Of a stretch of DNA of 23,736 nt, positions 15,200 through 23,400 are shown in pieces. The position numbers were made by a program, and so were the translations under genes. The DNA is from a virus: IMG/VR virus record IMGVR_UViG_3300040801_001279, positions 1-23,736 of that record; one strand, given 5' to 3'. Each line of letters opens with the position of its first letter. Position 1 is the stretch's first letter. The notes beneath the pieces were generated by a model. That model did not search any database and was not told the DNA's origin. It worked only from the letters and a program-made list of their open reading frames with translations.

Positions 15200-16465
15200 T
15201 TACCTTATAAACATAAAATTAAATCTACACGAAGGCATGGCGGAAGAAGCTGTACCTCTTGCTGTACCTACTCTTGGAGGATATGTGTTAGTATATGCAG
15301 GCACAGACCCGTTTTTTCCATGGAACGCCCACGACACGTAATCGTTATTTGTGCTTGTACTGGAGGATGGATGCGAGGTATAAAACGCACCTAAAGTGCT
15401 CCCTATAGACCAATGGCCGTCACCTTCTCCACCCGATAAACAATAATTATAGTAATTATTACTCAATGAGTAAGAAGTTAGGGTAGACATGTCATATTCG
15501 TACCATATAGTACCCTCTTGGTAGGATTTATTTACTAAAACCCCCACGACAGACTCTGGATCATTAGTATCAAAAGAAGTATTAAATATATTTTCTGGGT
15601 TAGCTCTGACCACTTCATATATGTCAGAGAAGTATAGGTATTTCCAAGTCCCATCGTCTATGCCCATGCTGGTATGCATAAACATACTGGCTCCTTCTGA
15701 AATGATACTCCTAATATCTATTGTAGAGGCCTGACTATTTCCTTCTGTATTAATAAGTAACATATCAGCAATATTTATATTTTCACGCATAGCATTTATT
15801 GGTAAGCATACTTCCCAGTCTCCAGAAAAATCTCTATCCCATCTAGCACACATTGTCCAACCGCCCCCTTGTGTAGTCATATCACAGTATACTTGAATAG
15901 GGTTTGTATAACTATCTGGTTGAATCCAATAAACCCCATTAAAGGTAGCTGCTGGGTTATAGTCTTTTATATCTTTTGCTGACTTTCCAGGATTTAATTC
16001 TGAAAAACCATAGTCATCAAAAACGGCAGGCATGACTAAAGCGGCTATTAAATGGTTATAACTAATACCTCCAGAGTCATCTAAGCAAACTAGAAAACAA
16101 GTACCACTTGTAGTGCTGTCTAAGAAAAATGAACCACTGCTTTCAGAAAATGAGGTGTCCATATGATTATATGTAGTTCTATTATAAGATATCACCTCTC
16201 GAATAACTGGACCAAAATCGTCTAAGATTTGTCCTGTAAAATAGTAAGGAGGTATAGTAGTATCTACTATTCCTGAAGGGGTCGTAAACTTATGTAAAAC
16301 TTCTAAATTGTATGTACCTATTAAAAGAGGTTTTTCTGCTGGAGCTTTATAAATATCACTGATAATCTCAAGACTATAAGACTGTAGCTTATTACGTACA
16401 GCAGGTGGATTATAGCTATCTACAATTATTTCTAGATTGTATAAGCTAACCTTATTAGTCTTCAT
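15200..16465 (-). CDS. Tail protein with fibrinogen-like C-terminal domain
   Basis: 421 residues. The N-terminus has three short repeats (residues 9-63, 'YNLEI...Y.PPA'). Residues 73-147 form a carboxypeptidase-regulatory-like domain ending SYNHLIAALVMP, as in two other tail genes here. Residues 152-421 look like a fibrinogen-related domain: GKSAKDIKDYN, GVYWIQPDSYTNPIQVYCDMTTQGGGWTM (split here for length: GVYWIQP, then QVYCDMTTQGGGWTMCARWD), and the end SCRFNFMFIR. Such domains in ficolins and intelectins bind acetylated sugars or exocyclic glycan groups, so receptor binding is inferred. Only a weak GGATA site precedes the ATG, 3 bases after the upstream stop, suggesting coupled translation. 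Confidence 0.8.
   Translation of the reverse strand: MKTNKVSLYNLEIIVDSYNPPAVRNKLQSYSLEIISDIYKAPAEKPLLIGTYNLEVLHKFTTPSGIVDTTIPPYYFTGQILDDFGPVIREVISYNRTTYNHMDTSFSESSGSFFLDSTTSGTCFLVCLDDSGGISYNHLIAALVMPAVFDDYGFSELNPGKSAKDIKDYNPAATFNGVYWIQPDSYTNPIQVYCDMTTQGGGWTMCARWDRDFSGDWEVCLPINAMRENINIADMLLINTEGNSQASTIDIRSIISEGASMFMHTSMGIDDGTWKYLYFSDIYEVVRANPENIFNTSFDTNDPESVVGVLVNKSYQEGTIWYEYDMSTLTSYSLSNNYYNYCLSGGEGDGHWSIGSTLGAFYTSHPSSSTSTNNDYVSWAFHGKNGSVPAYTNTYPPRVGTARGTASSAMPSCRFNFMFIR
16277..16441 (-). repeat. Three tandem ~21-residue coding repeats
   Basis: Within the fibrinogen-like tail protein, YNLEIIVDSYNPPA (9-22), YSLEIISDIYKAPA (30-43) and YNLEVLHKFTTP (52-63) form three units with a period of about 21-22 residues. 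Each has the pattern Y-x-L-E-(I/V)-(I/L). The third is the most diverged. They probably form a connector or trimerisation stem joining this protein to the tail. Confidence 0.55.
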
Positions 16466-16468
16466 ATA

Positions 16469-18163
16469 TTATCCAGAAGTGGTAGTTATAAAGCCAAACT
16501 CTGCCCCAACTAAATCAGTATTGGTCCAAGCAGCCCCTGTGGCAGGATTTTTTTCATCTATTAAATAACAACCTCTATAAGCTACGTCCTCAGGTAAAGC
16601 TTTTATACCGGAATAGGTAGTGTCTCCGACAACAATTAAGGATCTAAAGGACATATCGTTGGGGTTTGCGTAGTCTAACTGTCTTTTAGCAAAAATACTA
16701 TGACTTATCGCAAAAATATCACCTACATCAGGTAAAGCACTCATATTATAGGTGTCTTTTTCTCCCAACTGTTCTGAGTATATATATTCTCCCCTATCTC
16801 CAGAAGGCATTTGCCAGTTAACTCTTAGTCTGGGAGCTTCCGCATGAAAAGGGTCATTATAATAGCTATATCCTCTATATTTTAAATATATCCAGTTTTC
16901 CTCTCTATTAGTGTATCTATGTTTAACTATTAATGTAATTTTATTATCCTCTTCTTGCCAGTCGTGCCTATCTACAAGTTCTTGTATAATAGAACCAATA
17001 TTTAGACCTGTATCGGTGTCATCATTTAAGAGTACCCCTATAGTGCTATATACCTTGGCAGCACAAAAATTAGTCATGTTATGCACTTGCCATAGAGCTG
17101 TGGGAACGATGGCCCCTTCGGGTGTACCTGATTTAATGGCTGTAATTCTTTGTTCGTTGTCATTAGGATAATTTAGTTCACTTGTTGAATGAACTGTTGC
17201 ATACATATAAGCACTAATTATTTTAGCATTTCTTGGTATACTTACACTTGAGAATCTATACCACCAATAGGTTGGTGTGAATGACGATGAAGAATTTATA
17301 TAGTAGTTACCTCCTGGCAAATAAGAGCTGGTATTACTAAAGTAGTTGGAGCCACCCTGTTCCCAATCACTACCATCATCAGCAGCACTATATACAAAAA
17401 AATTATCACTAAATGTGGTTATATCATCTTGTATATGTTTATGTTCATCTATTAAGGTATAATTTTCTACCCCGGAAGTTGTAGGCGGAAGACTAAACTC
17501 AGAGTGTGTACCCTGACTTATTGGATATACTAAAGAAACTTCACAATTACCTAAAAAATCATTATTAACGTCACCAGAAGTGTCTGCTATATATAAGTCT
17601 TCAATATAAGCATAAGGTTCATAGGTAGCTAAGGCTTGTTGACAACTAAGTCTTATCTTATTTACATAATTAGTACCATAGCCAGCAGTATCAATATTAG
17701 TGAGAGAAATAGCTAAGTGCTCGTTTATTCTAACGTCTAAAGTACCTGATACTGTATGGGTTTTAACTTTTATCTCCACATAATTCCAATCGTTGAATTG
17801 TAGACTATGCCCCAAACCATAATTGCTTGTAGAGCCTGCTTTATACCATGAGAAGTTGTGGTCAAAAAGTCTTAAAGAGCTTTGCTCATTATCTCCATCT
17901 AAGAATATAAGCTTTACGTGTCCAGCATCTAACTTAACTTTTTTAAGGGCAAATCCTACTATAAGTTCTTCATAGTTAGCGTTTAGATATTTACCTATAT
18001 GGTCATAGTTCCTATCAGTAAAAGCACTAGTCATAGTTAAAGCCGCGCCATTCTTCCTACCAACTCCAGGCTCTATAGAGAATAAGCTATACCTGGTGTC
18101 TTCTTCCCATTTTAGCGGTATAAAATCATAGTTTTTAAAACTATCAAAAAACAGTAAACTCAT
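16469..18163 (-). CDS. Tail structural protein: ConA-like plus DNRLRE-like insert
   Basis: 564 residues. The N-terminal 200 residues (MSLLFFDSFKNY ... SWYKAGSTSNYG ... LQFNDWNYVEIKVK ... DLYIADTSGDVNNDFLGNC) match a recurrent phage ConA-like tail module. NYTLIDEHKHIQDDITTF (234-251) begins its second domain, which resumes at about 455 (GEYIYSEQLGEKDTY) and finishes with NPATGAAWT near 539-547. Between them, about 252-452, is a separate domain (VSIPRNAKIISAYMY, NIGSIIQELVDRHDW, ITLIVKHR, PRLRVNW) resembling DNRLRE-type beta domains. It probably lies on the virion surface. GAGGAG precedes the ATG by 6 bases and the gap to the upstream gene is 3 bases. Confidence 0.75.
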   Translation of the reverse strand: MSLLFFDSFKNYDFIPLKWEEDTRYSLFSIEPGVGRKNGAALTMTSAFTDRNYDHIGKYLNANYEELIVGFALKKVKLDAGHVKLIFLDGDNEQSSLRLFDHNFSWYKAGSTSNYGLGHSLQFNDWNYVEIKVKTHTVSGTLDVRINEHLAISLTNIDTAGYGTNYVNKIRLSCQQALATYEPYAYIEDLYIADTSGDVNNDFLGNCEVSLVYPISQGTHSEFSLPPTTSGVENYTLIDEHKHIQDDITTFSDNFFVYSAADDGSDWEQGGSNYFSNTSSYLPGGNYYINSSSSFTPTYWWYRFSSVSIPRNAKIISAYMYATVHSTSELNYPNDNEQRITAIKSGTPEGAIVPTALWQVHNMTNFCAAKVYSTIGVLLNDDTDTGLNIGSIIQELVDRHDWQEEDNKITLIVKHRYTNREENWIYLKYRGYSYYNDPFHAEAPRLRVNWQMPSGDRGEYIYSEQLGEKDTYNMSALPDVGDIFAISHSIFAKRQLDYANPNDMSFRSLIVVGDTTYSGIKALPEDVAYRGCYLIDEKNPATGAAWTNTDLVGAEFGFITTTSG

Positions 18164-18166
18164 TTA

Positions 18167-20413
18167 TTACTCCTCATCATATATCCAAAATTTCTCTGCT
18201 TGTCTGTAAGTCCAGTCCAGATTACTATACGGTGCTGGAGCAACATATCCTGGATCTTCAAATATTAACTTGACATTTTCTGGGGCTGGAGGCTCATAAG
18301 ATCTGCCTACTATATTTGCAGTTAGATTATTTGTATCTTTATACATAAGAGGTTGTATACTACCAGATAAAGAGTCCTCGGCCTGCGCAAGACATTTTAT
18401 CGCGCCTAATAAAGACCTAGACCAAGTTTTTTTACCTTTAACCAACACGTAGGCAGCTAGATTACGGTAGTCTAAGTCATAAGGAATTATGGTGGCTCCT
18501 AAATCTAAGGATCTGTACAAAGTTACCCTATCTATAAGGTCTCGTATAGCGGCGTCTACGGTAGCATAATTCTTCATATTAAATACATACTTTACGTTAA
18601 CTTTATTTCTTGTGTAAATAGTATCCGTGTCTTCTTGATATCCGGTAACTTCTATCCGCCAAGTTCTATTTTTGTCAACTTTATACACTTTGTTTTCACC
18701 AGACACATAAAAATAATGATAATCCTCCTGGGAATTAGTAAAAAACATAAGTTCAACAAACCTAGTCCATCTTTCCTCAAAACGTTTTATATTTAATGTT
18801 ACAATATTAGTTTTAGGGTCTATCCACTCAGGAATTGTAGTAAAGTTAGCTATAGGTTTAGCAGTAATGTAAGACTTTAAATTAGAAGAGTTTCGTACTC
18901 CCGTTATATAGGCTGCAAGAAAATGAGTAGAAAAACCTTCGGTTACACTGTAGAAATTAAAGGTCTTATAAGGGTCTTTTACGTCCCCTGAAATAGAGTG
19001 AGTATTTGAAATCTTATGTCCTACTTCTCCTTGTATTGATATTGAGTTTTGTACAAAATAACTCCCAAAATTTATATAAGCTGCCAAGTCTTTAACATTA
19101 TCTGCCTGTCCACTGTGCCAACCTATGATATAAGCTTTTAAGTCTAATTTTCTCATAGCATAAATACTGCTGTAAAGGTCTCTATAACTAGAACTTTTAC
19201 AGCTATATTGTATGGTAGCCCGCAAGTCTTTATGTTCAAACAAAGGTACTAGGATCATTCTTTTAATATTAATTGTTCTAGGGACAATTCTAGCCTCTAA
19301 ATCTAGATATTTACCTACAGCGTCAATGTATGCTTTTAAGTTTTTTGCCGCATTAACCCCTATATAAGCTAATAAGTCTTGTTTATACACACCGTGTATA
19401 TATCCAGGAAGGTCAAAAGGAATAGCTGTACCAAATACTGCGTTTATTTTGGCCTGGATATCTACTGGTGTAGAAGCACCTATAATAGCTTGGAGGTCAT
19501 TAGGCTGATAACCTTGTATTAAAAAGGCACTTAAATTGTACGCAGCATATCCATGTAAAGACGCGCCTAAATCTACGGGGAGTATACATTTTATAAGAGA
19601 AGTTAAATCTTTATGTATAGCAAAGAATCCTGCATTAAGTGTACCAAATAAATCCAAAGTAGAAAAAGAAGTGATACGAGCGCTTAAGTCAAACGTAGCC
19701 CAACCAAATAAAGATGCAGCGATAATATTATTAGACCTAGCTAATATTCTATGGAAAGAAGCCCCCAACTCTGCACTACCCTTCCAATATACACCTTCTA
19801 TAGTAGAAGCAAGATTCCTAATTTCTATAATATTTACATAACCACCTATATCTACTGGTTGAATATCTTGTAGGTAAGCTCCCAAATCTATAGGTATTTT
19901 ACTTCCCTTAACAAACTTCATATAGCCGCTAAGATCTATATTTTGTCTCAGAGATTGTCTAACAAAAGAGCTGAAACTTATACTAGTGTTTTGTGTAGGA
20001 CGTATAAAAGGAATTAAATCGGATTGCCCGGCTGTGGCGGCTCTCTGAAAAGTGCCCAAGTCTAAAAAAGCAAATATAGCAAATAAGTCTGCGGATAAAT
20101 CAGCGTATGGAGGCTGGGTAGTTAAAAATGCTCCTAAATCTCTGATTCCACCATACAAACAAGGAAGTTTAAGGGTCTGAATACCAGAGGCGGAATAGCC
20201 TACAATAATCGTTTTACACTCTTTTACATAAGTATACGTAGAGTCCTGATATAACTTCATAACTTCGATAGAAGCCTGTAAATTTGTAGTGCTAGAACTT
20301 TTAGGTCTCAACGAGAAGTTAATATTAACCTCGTCAAATGCAGGCGCAGTATATCCACCACTACCAAAAGTGAACGCAATATTATCTATATTAGGTGGAA
20401 TATAATTTGCCAT
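18167..20413 (-). CDS. Tail protein built on ~12-residue DLxAxI repeats
   Basis: 748 residues; not a family I can name. About 30 copies of a six-residue core, (D/N)-(L/I)-x-(A/G)-x-(I/L), occur. Twenty-two are consecutive between residues 160 and 447, mostly 12 or 13 residues apart, with steps of 15-16 where 3-4 residues are added. This suggests a solenoid or fibre shaft. A non-repeat domain lies at about 520-630 (WTRFVELMFFTN, YHYFYVSGENKVYKV), and five looser repeats follow to 701. Both ends carry a similar motif (PPNIDNIAFTFGSGGYTAP at 6-24, PPAPENVKLIFEDPGYVAP at 708-726). One base separates it from the upstream gene and no Shine-Dalgarno is evident, so coupled translation is likely. A tail location is inferred from neighbours. 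Confidence 0.7.
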   Translation of the reverse strand: MANYIPPNIDNIAFTFGSGGYTAPAFDEVNINFSLRPKSSSTTNLQASIEVMKLYQDSTYTYVKECKTIIVGYSASGIQTLKLPCLYGGIRDLGAFLTTQPPYADLSADLFAIFAFLDLGTFQRAATAGQSDLIPFIRPTQNTSISFSSFVRQSLRQNIDLSGYMKFVKGSKIPIDLGAYLQDIQPVDIGGYVNIIEIRNLASTIEGVYWKGSAELGASFHRILARSNNIIAASLFGWATFDLSARITSFSTLDLFGTLNAGFFAIHKDLTSLIKCILPVDLGASLHGYAAYNLSAFLIQGYQPNDLQAIIGASTPVDIQAKINAVFGTAIPFDLPGYIHGVYKQDLLAYIGVNAAKNLKAYIDAVGKYLDLEARIVPRTINIKRMILVPLFEHKDLRATIQYSCKSSSYRDLYSSIYAMRKLDLKAYIIGWHSGQADNVKDLAAYINFGSYFVQNSISIQGEVGHKISNTHSISGDVKDPYKTFNFYSVTEGFSTHFLAAYITGVRNSSNLKSYITAKPIANFTTIPEWIDPKTNIVTLNIKRFEERWTRFVELMFFTNSQEDYHYFYVSGENKVYKVDKNRTWRIEVTGYQEDTDTIYTRNKVNVKYVFNMKNYATVDAAIRDLIDRVTLYRSLDLGATIIPYDLDYRNLAAYVLVKGKKTWSRSLLGAIKCLAQAEDSLSGSIQPLMYKDTNNLTANIVGRSYEPPAPENVKLIFEDPGYVAPAPYSNLDWTYRQAEKFWIYDEE
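19073..19936 (-). repeat. Tandem 12-residue (about 36-base) coding repeat
   Basis: The repeat core begins at residues 160, 176, 188, 200, 215, 230, 242, 254, 269, 281, 293, 306, 318, 334, 346, 358, 371, 382, 396, 412, 424 and 442 of the tail protein. Examples are DLGAYL, DLSARI, DLGASL, NLSAFL, DLPGYI, NLKAYI and DLEARI. Copies differ strongly at the DNA level, so the array is old and held by selection on protein, not a fresh slippage product. Confidence 0.8.
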
Positions 20414-20414
20414 A

Positions 20415-23400
20415 TTAAGGTTCTATTTTATCAAATATTTGGGCATTAAAATCTGCTCTAGGGTGAAGAGCGGCTATGTAATGTTCCTCATTAAACATGG
20501 TATCTATACTAAATGTGCCTCCTGTTCCTGCTATAGTTGTTCCTGCTAATTCACCTGTAGACCTTCTATGTAAATTAAGAACTACACCTGAAGCAGTATT
20601 AACGGGGTCATTTACTATTCCAGAACATAAATATCTAACATAAAATGAATATAAAGGTGTAGTATAGGATAACCCAAGGTCATTAAGACTAACATCAGCA
20701 TACCAAAAATAGTCTACGCCACTATAAGTAGCTAAAGAAGTAGATACTTCTGTGCCTACTGGTGTACCGGAAATTGTTGGAAAAATAGCAACATCGTCTA
20801 CATTATAAAATGTTGTATCATAGTAGTTAGTACCTTCTAAACCACTAACAGTAACCATAAGTTGAAGTGCTTGATTAAACCCATAAACTTTACTATATCC
20901 TATAGGATAGGGGTTCATTACAGTAATCTCGTATCTATTTATATTAAGTAATTGGTCAAAATCACTATTATAACTTGCTTCAAGCCACGTAGCTGATCTT
21001 GCTATTTTTGAAATTTTGATAGACTGAATACTATTAGCAGAGTAGTATCCTAAATATTGTATAGATACTGGTGCAGAAGAAAGGTCTTCAACCGTTACCA
21101 TATTAGATACGGAGTCTATTATACCATTACCGACACTTCTTACCGCCCCCGAAGACAGTACTAAGCCATAAGATTTAAAATTAGAAGGGTCAATAACTAC
21201 GTTTGACTGTAGGTCATCACTGCCTAAACCTGAGTTCAAATATCCCGATGTATCATACTCAGCTAAATATATGGAACCAACGGTACGATTACCAATTTCA
21301 CAAAGATTTGTCCATGCTGTAGCTGAAGAAATAACCCCTACACACTCTAAAGTAAACTCGGTTTGTAATGTTGATAAATTACTATTAGTGGATTGCAGAT
21401 AATCATCTACACCATCTAATTTAAGAGCCTTTCCTATAACACCGTCTATTTGACTTAAATAAGTTGTCATACTACCATAAGAGGTTAAATTCCTACCATT
21501 AAAGGTAGAATCTTTAACTGTAGTACTTGGATCTTGGCTTAAATGGTATACTGCTTCATAATTGTTTTCCCATACTCTTTTAGAGGGGTAGCTTCCTATA
21601 TCATCTACGTGTCCGCTTACTATCTCAGAAATTGATCTTGTTGGAGGAGTAAAGTTTTCAGTATATCGGCCAGTTCCTTTAGTTATTATTAGATCATCAA
21701 TATATCCATAATAATAGTTATCAGAAGTACCTGCTCCTCTAAACCCAACCATTAATGGATAATTAGTATCATTAATATTTACACTTAAACCTGTTCTCTC
21801 TGTTTGTAGAATACCATCATAAAATGACCTCCAGGTAGTTCCTTGTCTACTTACAGCGTAGTGCCTCCACTGTGACCCATCATTTCCTGGAAAGTTTAAG
21901 TCGTTAGCAGTAGTGCCTGCAAACCTGAAGCAACCAGTTCCCCCAGATTTTCTTATGAATATTTCAAAGTCGTCTACGTTTAGATGCCCAGCCGAACCTT
22001 TAGATAGCACCTCCATGTAATTAGGAGTTCCGAATTTAACTAAGCACCAAAATTCAATAGTAAAATCTGAGGTGCCTAATTGTGTAGCAGTGTCTGATGC
22101 AGATCCTATAGTTAAATAATCCCCACTTCCATCAAAATACCCAGACGTTCCTCCAAAAACACTTTGGTCTGATTCAATATGAGTGTTCCCGTATCCTGTA
22201 ATGGATTTCGGAGTGGGGGAAATATCAGTAATTGTTGTTGACCCATCAGCACCATCAAAGGGTAAGGCCAATACTACATTGCTCCAATAAGGATCTTCAT
22301 TTTGATTATTATCTACATGTGTTGAATCATAATACAATTTTAGAACTGTGTTATCCGTACTAGAGACTATAGGTACTTTTGTCCATAACTGAGCGCTTCT
22401 TTCTATTGAATCCCAACGTTCAATTTCAACAAAGAGTTGTTCTCCACTTGCTACGTCCTCTATTGCCAGTTTTTTTGGTGTAACTAAATCATTATATTGA
22501 AATGATTTTGTTGGTGGGGTAAAATCTGCTGTATATCTGGCTACTCCTTTTGTGATTCTTAGGTCGTCTATGTATCCAAGCATATCTCCAGCAGGATTCC
22601 AGTCAAAACGTCCTATTCTTAAATTAGTAAAAGATTGTGCTGCTCCAGATATAGCAATTGTATCTCCAAGAACCCCATCAACAAAAATAAGGAGATTATC
22701 TCCACTTCTAGCCAGTGCAACGTGTGACCATTTATTAGCCATACTTCCTGTAGTATTTGAGGCTCCAGTCGTATATGTTCCAGAAGTATTCTGGAACCAC
22801 CCAACGATTCTAGTTGCAGTCCCTTGATATACTCCCCAGGGCCTATTACCAATAGATGTACCACAAATCACTATACCGTTACCGTTTGCATCTGGGTCAT
22901 TCGTTGGTCTAAACCAACATTCAACAGTAAAATCTCCACTACCCATATCAATATCGCTAGAATACGGAATACTTAAATAATCTCCATTACCATCAAAATA
23001 ACAGGATGTTACTCCAAACTTACTTTGGGTATTTTCTATATGGGCATTCCCAACTGCTGTAACAGTTTTCGGAGTTGCTGATATATCAGTAATCGTGGTA
23101 CTTCCGTCTGTTCCATCAAAAGGCAAAGCAAGAACAACATTATCCCAGTGCGGGTCATCAGAAGGAACTAAAGTTGTATATGAAGCTGTAGAGTAGTCAT
23201 TAGAGCCCCCTAAGAAGGGTGCAGTATATACAGTAGAGACAGAAGAAGAGCCATTATAACCACCAAGTAAATAAACCCTGGAGTTAGTAACTACGGCGGA
23301 AGAGCTATGTAAAACTCCAGGAAGACTTGTGCCTGTAGTCCAAGGACCAAGGGACCCATCTAAATTAATTTGGGCTGTATACACGGTAGAAACAGAAGTA

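Noticed and set aside
20411-20417. Programmed frameshift joining the Kelch/LamG gene to the repeat protein
   Set aside because: The first protein ends with the same C-terminal domain that closes another tail protein, no slippery sequence is seen, and the next frame starts with a normal ATG.
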